Assembly: GCA_905234455.1 (NCBI GenBank)
Contig: CAJOIH010000007.1
Location: forward strand, 62,001-126,000
Length of the DNA stretch: 64,000 bases
Reading direction: 5' to 3'
Source of the DNA: an uncultured Bacteroidales bacterium
GTDB lineage: Bacteria; Bacteroidota; Bacteroidia; Bacteroidales; F082
The notes beneath the pieces are model-generated. The model was not told the origin of the DNA, searched no databases, and saw only the letters and a list, made by a program, of their open reading frames with translations. Within the stretch, counting starts at the first letter, position 1; each line of letters opens with the position of its first letter. Made by a program: the position numbers and the translations under genes. Positions 8,537-17,019 of the stretch are shown here, piece after piece.

Positions 8537-9031
8537 TTACTTTTTCAGTTTCAGTATTTCCTGGTAGAGGTCTTCCTCGCTGCCGTCGAAATAGCCGGTA
8601 TGCTGGTACACGATCTTGCCTGTGCCGTCGAAGAGGAAGGTATGCGGCGGGTTGCTCACGTTCATGGCGCGGGCAAGGTCTTTGTTCACGTCGAGCAGCA
8701 CCTCGAACTCCCATCCCTTGCCTTCTACGAAGGGTTTCACCTTGGCGGTGGTACGCGAGTCATCGATCGACACGGCGAAGATCTTCACGCCGGTCTCGTC
8801 TTTCCAGTCCTGGTAGACCTCGTCGAGGGCGTTGTGTTCTTTGATGCAGGGACCGCACCAGGTGGCCCAGAAGGTCATCACGAAAGGTTTGCCATTGTTG
8901 TTGAGTTTGGCAATGTTGACGTCCTTGCCCTGAAGGTTCTTGATGGTGACGTTCGGGAGGTCCGATTTGGTCTGAGCTTGAAGGCCGGCTACGACCATCA
9001 CAGCGATGAGGAGAGCGAATAGTTTTTTCAT
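8537..9031 (-). CDS. Exported TlpA/ResA-like thiol-disulfide oxidoreductase
   Basis: 164 residues with a signal peptide (to LQAQ). A thioredoxin fold carries the active site FWATWCGPCIKEHNALDEV, redox cysteines WCGPC around residue 60. KVKPFVEGKGWEFEVLLD and the cis-Pro region NVSNPPHTFLFD also fit the AhpC/TSA-like TlpA group. It is predicted to be periplasmic and to reduce or oxidise thiols of envelope proteins. It is first in the cluster with the DUF6029 barrel and Omp28-like lipoprotein, and 8 nt after manA. Confidence 0.92.
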   Translation of the reverse strand: MKKLFALLIAVMVVAGLQAQTKSDLPNVTIKNLQGKDVNIAKLNNNGKPFVMTFWATWCGPCIKEHNALDEVYQDWKDETGVKIFAVSIDDSRTTAKVKPFVEGKGWEFEVLLDVNKDLARAMNVSNPPHTFLFDGTGKIVYQHTGYFDGSEEDLYQEILKLKK

Positions 9032-9039
9032 TTTGCGGT

Positions 9040-10023
9040 TTATTTGTCGTTATAGATTTCTAGGATTTTACTGTGATCCGCCTTGATATTCACCTTTTCG
9101 ATGACGTTTGGAATCAAGACGACTTCGCCTGTATTAACAAATATCGAGCCATTTTCCCATTGCAGCTCAAAATTCCCTTCCACAGGGAAGAGCAGCACGA
9201 ACGAGTCGAGTTCCGAATAGTCCTTGGCGATTTCGCCTTTGAGGGTCAGCATGTTGGTGGTGAAGTAAGGCGAGTCGACCACGGGCACGGTTTTGTTGAG
9301 CACTGGCTCGTAGGGAGTCTTGTAGTTGTCGACAGGGTCGAAGTCGACGGCATCGAGCGACTGTGGGATATGCAGTTCACGGCGCATGCCGGCCACGTCG
9401 ATGCGATCCCAGTCATAGATGCGGTAGGTGGTGTCGCTGGTCTGCTGGATCTCAGCCACCACGATGCCGGGACCGAGAGCGTGGACGCGTCCTGCAGGGA
9501 TGTAGAACACGTCGCCTTGGTTGGCGGTTTCATGGTTGAGCACGCTCTTGATGTCGTTATCCTTGAGGACGCGGATGTATTTCATGCGGTTCATTTCGCA
9601 ATTGAAGCCTGCGATGAGTTCCGCTTCGGGATCGGCTTGTATCACATACCACATCTCCGTCTTTCCGAAGCCGATGTCGCGTTTGGCGGCCAGTTCGTCG
9701 TCCGGGTGCACTTGTACTGAGAGCCAGTCGTTGGCGTCGATAATCTTGATGAGCAGCGGGAACTGTTCACCATAGCGGTCGAACACATCTTCGCCCACCA
9801 GGTCGCCCATGAAAGTCTCCACGAGGTCGTTGATCTCGTCGCCTGCGAAGTCGCCATTGGTGACGACGCTTTGTTCGTCCCACAGGCCTGAGAGCAGCCA
9901 GGCTTCGCCGCAGTTGGGCAAGGGGCCGTAGTCGAGGCCGATGACTTCCTTGATTTTGCGACCGCCCCAGATCTTGTCCTTGAAGATGGGTTTGAACTTG
10001 AGAGGATAAAGCACTGTTGACAT
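9040..10023 (-). CDS. manA: Mannose-6-phosphate isomerase, class I
   Basis: Interconverts mannose-6-phosphate and fructose-6-phosphate, feeding GDP-mannose or mannose catabolism. The cupin zinc ligands are visible: VQVHPDDE (H106), KTEMWYV (E123) and GDVFYIPAGRVHALG (H181). YDWDR (203-207) is the usual active-site signature. At 327 residues it matches the short bacterial/Bacillus-like class. A minus-strand TATCTTTG box (10053-10046) lies 23-30 nt upstream of the ATG. Confidence 0.95.
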   Translation of the reverse strand: MSTVLYPLKFKPIFKDKIWGGRKIKEVIGLDYGPLPNCGEAWLLSGLWDEQSVVTNGDFAGDEINDLVETFMGDLVGEDVFDRYGEQFPLLIKIIDANDWLSVQVHPDDELAAKRDIGFGKTEMWYVIQADPEAELIAGFNCEMNRMKYIRVLKDNDIKSVLNHETANQGDVFYIPAGRVHALGPGIVVAEIQQTSDTTYRIYDWDRIDVAGMRRELHIPQSLDAVDFDPVDNYKTPYEPVLNKTVPVVDSPYFTTNMLTLKGEIAKDYSELDSFVLLFPVEGNFELQWENGSIFVNTGEVVLIPNVIEKVNIKADHSKILEIYNDK

Positions 10024-10045
10024 AAAGCTTTTTTGTTTTCGGCCG

Positions 10046-10103
10046 CAAAGATAAGATAAATAGTTAAAAGTTAAGAGTTAAAAGCTAAAAGTGATTACCT
10101 TTG
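10046..10103. promoter_or_regulatory. Divergent promoters of manA and the M20 amidohydrolase with a repeat tract between
   Basis: Minus-strand TATCTTTG (10053-10046) serves manA and plus-strand TACCTTTG (10096-10103) serves the M20 gene at 10125. Between them (10059-10092) is an imperfect tandem AGTTAAAA / AGTTAAG repeat. No clear -33 box is seen in the repeat for the + strand. Confidence 0.6.
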
Positions 10104-10124
10104 CCGCTACAATAGCTCAACTTC

Positions 10125-11255
10125 ATGGAAAATCTCATTGAACTACGGCAACTCCTTCATGCTCACCCTGAACTATCGGGGAAAGAGGCGTTGACCAATA
10201 GGATTTTGAACGAATGGGTAAAACAGACCCAGCCTGACCTGTTGATTGAGAAGATTGGCGGCTACGGGTTGGCGGCGGTATACAAAGGCACGACGCCTGG
10301 AAAACGAATCATGATTCGGGGAGATATCGACGCACTGCATATTCCTGAGCCGAATGACATTCCCTATCGTTCACAAAACCAAGGCGTGTCGCACAAATGC
10401 GGACATGACGGACACGCTACCATTCTTTGCGGACTGGCGCAATGGCTCGGTGAGCAACGGCCTGACACCGGAGAAGTGGTGCTGCTGTTCCAACCTGCCG
10501 AAGAGACAGGGCAAGGCGCCAAGGCTATACTGGAAGATCCTCTGTTTGAACAGATTAAGCCCGATGTAGCCTACGGACTGCATAACCTCCCCGGGTTCGA
10601 GAAAGGACAAATCGTGGTACGCGAGGGGTGCTTTGCAGCAGCTTCATTTGGTTTGAAGCTGACCTTTGACGGACGCACGGCCCATGCCTCGCAACCCGAG
10701 ACGGGCCACAGTCCCTCAGAATTGTTGGCCCAGTTGATCCATGCCTTGGAGAAGAAGCGGGAACTATTAAAAGAGGTGAAACCGCTGACCACCTTCGTAA
10801 TCACCCATGCCATCTTGGGTGAAGAAACCTTTGGGGTGGCTCCCGGCCATGCCGAGATCTGGCTCACCTTGCGCAGTTACGACGACCGCAACCTTCAACT
10901 GATGGCCACACAGATTATCGAGCTCTGCCGCGCCAAGGCTAAAGACTATCTCTTCGATTTCGACTTCTCTGAACACGAAGCATTTGCCGCCACCAACAGT
11001 GACCCCAACTGCGTTCAGATGATTGAGCAAGCCGCACAAAACCTCGAACTCCAGGTGAGCCGCCTAAGCGAGCCTTTCCGCTGGTCGGAAGATTTCGGCA
11101 GGTTTGGAAGCGTTTGCCCAATTGGGTTCTTTGGACTGGGTTCAGGCTTGGAGCAGCCCGCCCTTCACAATCCGGAATTTGATTTCCCCGATGACATCTT
11201 GGAAATCGGGATGACGATGTTTTGGGAAATTATTCGACAAGAATTGGAAGGATAA
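10125..11255 (+). CDS. M20-family N-acyl amino acid amidohydrolase
   Basis: 376-residue metallopeptidase-fold hydrolase of the hippurate hydrolase/IAA-amino acid hydrolase group. HPELSGKE (14-21), RGDIDALHIPE (65-75), CGHDGHATILCG (92-103) and PAEETGQGA (124-132) carry the metal ligands and the catalytic Glu pair. A dimerisation insertion domain (about 170-280) includes GRTAHASQPE. It probably deacylates N-acyl amino acids in the cytosol; the exact substrate cannot be read. It is the last host gene before the restriction island. Confidence 0.9.
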   Translation: MENLIELRQLLHAHPELSGKEALTNRILNEWVKQTQPDLLIEKIGGYGLAAVYKGTTPGKRIMIRGDIDALHIPEPNDIPYRSQNQGVSHKCGHDGHATILCGLAQWLGEQRPDTGEVVLLFQPAEETGQGAKAILEDPLFEQIKPDVAYGLHNLPGFEKGQIVVREGCFAAASFGLKLTFDGRTAHASQPETGHSPSELLAQLIHALEKKRELLKEVKPLTTFVITHAILGEETFGVAPGHAEIWLTLRSYDDRNLQLMATQIIELCRAKAKDYLFDFDFSEHEAFAATNSDPNCVQMIEQAAQNLELQVSRLSEPFRWSEDFGRFGSVCPIGFFGLGSGLEQPALHNPEFDFPDDILEIGMTMFWEIIRQELEG

Positions 11256-11311
11256 TTGGATAAAAATCAATTTAGTAAACTCGATACTATAATTTTTTTT
11301 GTAAATTATAC

Positions 11312-11341
11312 TTGACTTTTTCAAAAAGTTTTGTACCTTTG
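11312..11341 (+). promoter_or_regulatory. Strong promoter of the restriction-modification operon
   Basis: TTG (11312-11314), 19-nt spacer, TACCTTTG (11334-11341): a full match to the Bacteroidota vegetative promoter. Only 4 nt separate the -7 box from the first ATG at 11346, so the first gene is predicted to be leaderless or almost so. Confidence 0.8.
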
Positions 11342-11345
11342 CAGT

Positions 11346-11936
11346 ATGAAAAATTGTAGAAACGAAAATACTAAACCTAAAAAGATTCTTTCTGAAATAG
11401 CAGAAGTAGCTTCTGGTGTATACTTAAAGGCCGAACCTTACGGGGACGTCTCCTATTTACAGATAAAGGACCTACTCTCCGAATTGCCTGAGAAAACAGC
11501 TTCAAAAGTCACTCTTTCTCCAAAAAACGAACGTTATTTGTTGGCAAAAGGCGACCTGTTGTTTGCCGGGAAAGGGACAACCTACCTTTGCAAAGTGTTT
11601 GACCTCAACATTCCAGCCATCGCCTCCACCACCTTGTATATGATACGCCTAACCTCAAAAAGCATTCTTCCCGACTACCTTTGCTGGTATTTGAATCAAC
11701 CCAGCGTGATGGCGGTGATGAAAGCACAACAAGTTGGCACAGGTACGCCGCTTATTCGCAAGCAAGTCGTTGAAGATTTTGAAATCCCTATTCCAGATAT
11801 AGACACGCAACGTCAGATTGTGGAATTGGCAAAGCTTCAAACCAGAGAAAAAGAACTTTACCAAGCCCTTGCAGAAAAACACGAACAACTTACCAATCAA
11901 TTGATAATGAATAAAATAAACAGATATGGAAAATAA
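11346..11936 (+). CDS. Half-size type I specificity subunit (single TRD HsdS)
   Basis: 196 residues, about half the length of a normal HsdS. One target-recognition domain (about 15-150; SGVYLKAEPYGDVSYLQIKDL, LLAKGDLLFAGKGTTYL, SVMAVMKAQQVGTGTPLIRKQVVEDFEIPIPD) is followed by one coiled-coil helix (RQIVELAKLQTREKELYQALAEK). A single-TRD subunit would recognise DNA as a dimer or supply an alternative half-site. It overlaps hsdM by 11 nt. A full-length HsdS lies further down the same operon. The only plausible start is ATG 11346. The gene is AT-rich relative to hsdM. Confidence 0.85.
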   Translation: MKNCRNENTKPKKILSEIAEVASGVYLKAEPYGDVSYLQIKDLLSELPEKTASKVTLSPKNERYLLAKGDLLFAGKGTTYLCKVFDLNIPAIASTTLYMIRLTSKSILPDYLCWYLNQPSVMAVMKAQQVGTGTPLIRKQVVEDFEIPIPDIDTQRQIVELAKLQTREKELYQALAEKHEQLTNQLIMNKINRYGK

Positions 11937-13455
11937 AAAGATCACCCAAGACGACATCAACCGCACGGTTTGGAAGGCTTGCGACACGTTTCGCGGCGTC
12001 ATCGACCCGAGCCAGTACAAGGACTACATCCTTACCATGCTGTTTCTGAAATATGTGAGCGATGTCTATAAATCGAAGTTGAACGACTACCTTATTAAAT
12101 ACGAAGGCGACAAGGAACGCGCCGAGCGTGCCATGCGTCATGAACGCTTTGTGGTGCCAGAAAAAAGCTCGTTTGATTTCCTTTATGAACATCGCAACGC
12201 CACCAACATCGGCGAACTGATTGACGAGGCCTTGGCCGACCTCGAAGACGCCAACCGCGAGAAGATGAGCAGCGAGGACGGCAGCAGCATCTTCCGCAAT
12301 ATCAGCTTCAACAGCGCCAATCTGGGCGAGACGAAAGAAAAGAACGCCCGACTGAAAAACCTCTTGCAGGACTTCCAAGGTGTAGACCTGGACGAGTCGC
12401 ACTTGGAAAACAACGACATCATTGGCGATGCATATATGTACCTCGTTTCCACCTTTGCGGGTGAGGCGGGCAAGAAAGCTGGCGACTTCTTCACACCTGC
12501 CGAAGTGTCTACCCTACTCGCCAAGCTCACCAAGAGCAAACCTGGTGCGCGTATCTGTGATGTGACTTGTGGTTCCGGCTCTTTGTTGATTAAGGCAGGC
12601 AAGGAAGTGGGCAACAACAACTTCTCGCTATACGGGCAAGAGGTGAACGGCAGCACTTGGGCATTGGCCATGATGAACATGTTTCTGCACGGCTTCGACA
12701 ATGCTGTCATCCGTTGGGGCGACACGTTGCGCAACCCCAAGCTGAAGATGAACGACAAGCTGATGAAGTTCGACACGGTGGTGGCCAATCCGCCCTTCAG
12801 CCTTGACAAATGGGGCGCCGAGGAGGCCGCCAGCGACCCTTACAACCGTTTCTGGCGCGGCATTCCGCCAAAAAGCAAAGGCGACTGGGCCTTTATCAGC
12901 CATATGCTGGAGGTGGCCGACGACCAAAACGGCAAAGTGGGTGTCATCATCCCTCACGGCGTGCTGTTCCGCGGCGGCAGCGAAGGCAAGATCCGCCAAT
13001 ACATCCTTGAAAACGAGCACACTTTGGAAGCCGTCATCGGTTTGCCCGCCAATCTATTCTACGGCACAGGCATCCCCGCAGCCATCGCCATTTTCCGCAA
13101 AGGTCGTTGCTCTGAGAACGTGCTGTTCATCGATGCCAGCCGTGAGTACGAAAACGGCAAGAACCAAAACAAGCTCCGCCCGCAGGATATCGAGCACATC
13201 GTTGGCATCTACCGCAAATTTGCCAATGGCGAATTGCAGCCCGGCGTAGTGGAAGACAAATACGCATACGTGGCCACCCCCGACGAAATCCGCGAAAACG
13301 ACTTCAACCTCAACATCCCGCGCTATGTGGACACCTACGAAGAAGAAGCCGAAATCGACATCCCCGCCGTGCAGAAAGAGATTGAGCAGTTGGAAACGGA
13401 ACTGGCCGAAGTGCAGGGGAAAATGAAAGAGTATTTAAAGGAATTAGGATATTAA
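11926..13455 (+). CDS. hsdM: Type I restriction-modification DNA methyltransferase subunit
   Basis: 509-residue N6-adenine methyltransferase subunit. The N-terminal helical HsdM domain begins RTVWKACDTFRGVIDPSQYKDYILTMLFLKYVSD. SAM motif I is ICDVTCGSGSLLIKAG (about 208-223) and the catalytic motif IV is NPPF (288-291). The acidic C-terminal tail EIEQLETELAEVQGKMKEYLKELGY is a coiled coil for contact with HsdS. With HsdS it protects host DNA; with HsdR it forms the restriction complex. Base composition resembles the host chromosome, unlike the passenger genes that follow. Confidence 0.96.
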   Translation: MENKKITQDDINRTVWKACDTFRGVIDPSQYKDYILTMLFLKYVSDVYKSKLNDYLIKYEGDKERAERAMRHERFVVPEKSSFDFLYEHRNATNIGELIDEALADLEDANREKMSSEDGSSIFRNISFNSANLGETKEKNARLKNLLQDFQGVDLDESHLENNDIIGDAYMYLVSTFAGEAGKKAGDFFTPAEVSTLLAKLTKSKPGARICDVTCGSGSLLIKAGKEVGNNNFSLYGQEVNGSTWALAMMNMFLHGFDNAVIRWGDTLRNPKLKMNDKLMKFDTVVANPPFSLDKWGAEEAASDPYNRFWRGIPPKSKGDWAFISHMLEVADDQNGKVGVIIPHGVLFRGGSEGKIRQYILENEHTLEAVIGLPANLFYGTGIPAAIAIFRKGRCSENVLFIDASREYENGKNQNKLRPQDIEHIVGIYRKFANGELQPGVVEDKYAYVATPDEIRENDFNLNIPRYVDTYEEEAEIDIPAVQKEIEQLETELAEVQGKMKEYLKELGY

Positions 13456-13466
13456 AACATAAGATT

Positions 13467-14789
13467 ATGAATAAGATAGAGACATTATTCAAAGAATGGC
13501 AGGCTCTTCAACCGGTAAAGGAAGAGTATCAACAGAGACTGGACCAGAAATTCATGCTGGAGTTTAATTTCAACTCCAATCATATCGAGGGCAACACCCT
13601 TACATATGGCCAGACAGAAATGCTTCTTATGTTTGGCAAGGTCGTAGACGAGGCCAACATGAAAGACCTGGAAGAAATGAAAGCTTCCAACGTGGGATTG
13701 AAGATGGTAAAAGAAGCCGCTCTAGACAAGGGGCAACCCCTTACTGAGTATTTCATCCGCACCTTGCATAAGACATTACTTCGCGAAGATTACACTGTAT
13801 ATCGACAACTTCCAGAGGGAGCTACAACATCTTATGTCGTCCATGCAGGACAATACAAAACCCGGCCAAATTCTGTTATCACAGCCACCGGTGAGCGTTT
13901 CGAATATGCCACACCCGAAGAAACACCGGCATTGATGACAGACCTGATCCAGTGGTATAACCAAGCCGAAGCAGAAGGCACTATGACACCCATAGAATTG
14001 GCGTCGTTGTTTCATTATCGCTACATCAGAATCCATCCCTTCGAAGATGGAAACGGAAGAATCTCCCGACTAATGGTGAACTACATTCTGTATCGCAATG
14101 GTTATCCGATGATTGTGGTGAAAAGCAAGGACAAAAACAATTATCTTACTGCTCTTAACAAATGTGATGTTGTCGTTGGTCCTGTTCCATCTGATGGGGC
14201 CCATGCAGAGTTATTGCAGATCACGCCTTTTGTTGAATACACGAGCAAATGCTTAGTGAGGTCATTGGAAATCAGCATCAAAGGCGCAAAAGGAGAACGC
14301 ATTGACGACGATGATGATTGGAAGAAAAAATTCAAGACCAAGTATCGCGACAAAATAAACAAACCAGAAATCACTGATGAAGCCATCCAAAAAATCGTTG
14401 GGGAAGATTATTCTTCATTACTCCAACTAATTGACTCAGAGTTATCCGAATTCTATTCTGTTTTTACTTTTGTCAGTTGGGATCCCGAAAAAGCCAAATT
14501 CAGCCATTCCAACCAAGGAGATTATTATTCGAACATATACTTTTCTAAAGAGTTCGGAAACATCAATTCGGAATTTACAATCCAAATAGCATTAACCACT
14601 CAACAATTCCTGTACAAACTAAAAGTGTTCAAAATCAGAAATGGAATAGGTAGCATTATGCATAATAAAGAGTATTCATACGACGAGTTTATTTCAGAGC
14701 AAGACAAAATTGACATTGTCAACATCATTGGCAATTGTTTAACCAACTTTATTGAGACTAAGGGGGGTTATTTCCCCATCAATGGCTAA
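13467..14789 (+). CDS. Fic-domain protein (predicted AMP transferase) inside the RM operon
   Basis: 440 residues. The catalytic Fic motif HPFEDGNGRISR (190-201) is intact. Upstream, S37NHIEGN43 matches the inhibitory helix motif (S/T)xxxE(G/N), so autoinhibition is N-terminal (class II, inference). The C-terminal ~200 residues show no known domain to me. Fic enzymes usually AMPylate Ser/Thr/Tyr hydroxyls of target proteins. It lies 11 nt after hsdM and before the full-length hsdS. Such a position is seen in other Bacteroidota type I loci and suggests a guard or toxin role. The target is unknown. Confidence 0.92.
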   Translation: MNKIETLFKEWQALQPVKEEYQQRLDQKFMLEFNFNSNHIEGNTLTYGQTEMLLMFGKVVDEANMKDLEEMKASNVGLKMVKEAALDKGQPLTEYFIRTLHKTLLREDYTVYRQLPEGATTSYVVHAGQYKTRPNSVITATGERFEYATPEETPALMTDLIQWYNQAEAEGTMTPIELASLFHYRYIRIHPFEDGNGRISRLMVNYILYRNGYPMIVVKSKDKNNYLTALNKCDVVVGPVPSDGAHAELLQITPFVEYTSKCLVRSLEISIKGAKGERIDDDDDWKKKFKTKYRDKINKPEITDEAIQKIVGEDYSSLLQLIDSELSEFYSVFTFVSWDPEKAKFSHSNQGDYYSNIYFSKEFGNINSEFTIQIALTTQQFLYKLKVFKIRNGIGSIMHNKEYSYDEFISEQDKIDIVNIIGNCLTNFIETKGGYFPING

Positions 14790-14888
14790 AACTTATACCT
14801 CATCAAAAACAGTTGGATAAACACTGATAAACAAACCATTCCGCCGACCAAGATGACATAAAATCAAAGTGGTAGATAAACAAAGACA

Positions 14889-16088
14889 ATGAACAAACAA
14901 GCCCAACATATCCCCACCGGCTACAAATCCTCTCCCCTCGGCCCCATTCCCGAAGATTGGGAACTGAAGAGGCTGGGAGATTTCTCCAATTTCTTCAGTG
15001 GCGGTACTCCAAAATCAGGCAATACCTTGTATTATAATGGAACAATTCCGTTCATTCGTTCGGGAGAAATAAACAGAGATAGAACAGAACTGTTTTTATC
15101 ACAAGAAGGCATTGATAATTCATCTGCAAAATTCGTAGAAATAGGAGATATTCTTTATGCATTATATGGTGCAAATAGCGGACAATGCTCTTTGTCAAAG
15201 ATAAATGGTGTCATTAACCAAGCAATTCTATGTATAAGACCTAAAGCTGTTAGATACTATATAATGACCTTTCTTCAACTTAATAAAGACCATTATTACA
15301 ACTCATATTTACAAGGAGGACAAGGTAATCTTTCAGGAGAGATTGTTTCTAATTATAAGATTGCCATCCCTCCCATAAAAGAACAAGAAAGAATCTGCGC
15401 AGTTCTTCAGCTTTGGGACACCGCCATAGAGAAGCAGACCGCCCTGATAGAGCAACTCACCCTGCGCAAGCGCGGCCTCATGCAGCAACTGCTTACGGGG
15501 AAGAAGCGGTTGAAAGGGTTTAGCGGGGAATGGAAACGGATAAAGGCTGAAGAAATCTTCAAAAGCATTTCTGTAAAAGGGAATGGTTCAGAAGTATTGT
15601 TATCCGCCACGCAAGAACATGGTGTAATTCCACGTGACCAATTAGAAGGCAGGGTTACTATGCCGACAGGCGATACTAATTCATTCAAACTTGTTGAAGT
15701 AGGAGACTTCGTTATAAGCCTTCGCTCTTTCCAAGGGGGACTTGAATATTCTGAACATAGAGGCATCGTAAGTCCTGCATATACGGTGCTCAAACCCATT
15801 GTTGAGATTGACAAGCCCTTTTATCGTTATTATTTCAAAAGTGCGGAATTAATTGGACATTTGGCAATTGCAGTAATTGGTATTAGAGACGGTAAACAAA
15901 TCAGTTACGAGGATTTCTGTTTCGTCAAAATACCATATCCAAACATAGAAGAACAAAAAGCCATTTCAGCAGTCTTGTTACAATCCGACAAAGAAATCGA
16001 GATACAAAAACAAAAACTGACAGCCATGCAGGCGCAGAAAAAGGGGCTGATGCAGGTGCTGTTAACAGGGAAAAGGAGGATAAAATGA
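14889..16088 (+). CDS. hsdS: Type I restriction specificity subunit, full length with two TRDs
   Basis: 399 residues in the classic HsdS layout. TRD1 (about 15-175; GDFSNFFSGGTPKSGNTLYYNGTIPFIRSGEI) is followed by a conserved helix ending RKRGLMQQLLTGKKR. TRD2 (about 210-365) is followed by the second helix ending QKKGLMQVLLTGKRR at the C-terminus. The two helix ends are an internal repeat, as expected for HsdS circular pseudo-symmetry. It recognises a bipartite DNA site and holds two HsdM. It ends in an ATGA overlap with the AbiTii gene. The ~100 nt upstream (14790-14888) hold no recognisable element. Confidence 0.95.
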   Translation: MNKQAQHIPTGYKSSPLGPIPEDWELKRLGDFSNFFSGGTPKSGNTLYYNGTIPFIRSGEINRDRTELFLSQEGIDNSSAKFVEIGDILYALYGANSGQCSLSKINGVINQAILCIRPKAVRYYIMTFLQLNKDHYYNSYLQGGQGNLSGEIVSNYKIAIPPIKEQERICAVLQLWDTAIEKQTALIEQLTLRKRGLMQQLLTGKKRLKGFSGEWKRIKAEEIFKSISVKGNGSEVLLSATQEHGVIPRDQLEGRVTMPTGDTNSFKLVEVGDFVISLRSFQGGLEYSEHRGIVSPAYTVLKPIVEIDKPFYRYYFKSAELIGHLAIAVIGIRDGKQISYEDFCFVKIPYPNIEEQKAISAVLLQSDKEIEIQKQKLTAMQAQKKGLMQVLLTGKRRIK

Positions 16089-17017
16089 TTGACTTAAAGA
16101 AACAAATCGAAAGCATTATTGAAGATTTAGTTAATAACGCTTCTATATCCAGTGTTCTACTAAAGGCACAAACAATAGCCTTTTATTTAAAAGACGAATC
16201 TTTTACAAACTGGATAAAATCAGAACAAAATGGTTATTCGAACATTAATGAAATACCCGAATACCGCAAACTCAAATGTGCTATAAAAGTAGATGTATCC
16301 ATCCCATTCAGAGGAATCATGTATGGTGTGGATTTCCCAATAGATGCTATTGAAAATGAAATCATTAGAGACGATTTGTCGCATATTTGTTTCTGCGACT
16401 CTATTTCCATAATTGAACAGATGGGGAATGACCAGAAAAACGATATGCTTAAGATGACTGCTTCTGCTTATACGTACAGTATTATAAACAAATCTTTCCC
16501 CAACGGGAACATTGAGGGTGTCCATAAAATAACCAATACATCATCTGCCATAGCAATAATTGACATTGTTAAATCAAAACTCCTTGACTTTTTTCTAAAA
16601 ATAGAAGAACAGATAGACTTAAATGTAAACTTCGATGTTATGGCAAACAAAGAGAAAATACAAACAATTATGAATCAAACCATTAAAGCCGGTGTAGTTA
16701 ATACTGGTAATGGCAACATCTCAATAAATCAAAGCGAGATAATTGGCGGAAATGAGAATGTATCCATATCCTCAACAAACAAAGAAGAATTGAAAAACAT
16801 CCTAAACAGAATCGAAGAAATCAATAAGAAATACAACAACAAAGATATAGTTTATGAAATTTCTGAAATAAGAAGCGACTTGGAAAAACCGAGCCAAAAT
16901 CCTCGAATTATTAAAAGAGCTTTCAATGCAATGAAAGGAATTGCGTTGGGAATCATGGCAAATGAGTTATCACCCTTAATTGACAAAGGCATAGAACTGC
17001 TTTCTAATTTGTTCTGA
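16085..17017 (+). CDS. AbiTii-domain protein, candidate abortive-infection sensor
   Basis: 310 residues, AT-rich. The N-terminal ~190 residues fit the AbiTii domain, with LLKAQTIAFYLKDESFTNWI, EQNGYSN and IPEYRKL (the LxxAxxLAxxLxxxxxxxWixxELxGYxxxxxxPxYR pattern). A central VNTGNGNISI..SEIIGGNENVSIS beta segment (about 213-235) and a charged helical region (250-285) follow. The C-terminus is a hydrophobic or amphipathic helix (GIALGIMANELSPLIDKGIELLSNLF region). It starts in the hsdS stop (ATGA), so it is made with the RM system. It is followed 2 nt later by a membrane-protein gene. AbiTii is an abortive-infection-associated domain; the mechanism of this protein is unknown. Confidence 0.72.
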   Translation: MIDLKKQIESIIEDLVNNASISSVLLKAQTIAFYLKDESFTNWIKSEQNGYSNINEIPEYRKLKCAIKVDVSIPFRGIMYGVDFPIDAIENEIIRDDLSHICFCDSISIIEQMGNDQKNDMLKMTASAYTYSIINKSFPNGNIEGVHKITNTSSAIAIIDIVKSKLLDFFLKIEEQIDLNVNFDVMANKEKIQTIMNQTIKAGVVNTGNGNISINQSEIIGGNENVSISSTNKEELKNILNRIEEINKKYNNKDIVYEISEIRSDLEKPSQNPRIIKRAFNAMKGIALGIMANELSPLIDKGIELLSNLF

Positions 17018-17019
17018 TA

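Noticed and set aside
11346-16088. Phase-variable inversion between the two hsdS genes
   Set aside because: The half hsdS and the full hsdS share no obvious inverted repeat, are in the same orientation, and no invertase gene is present.
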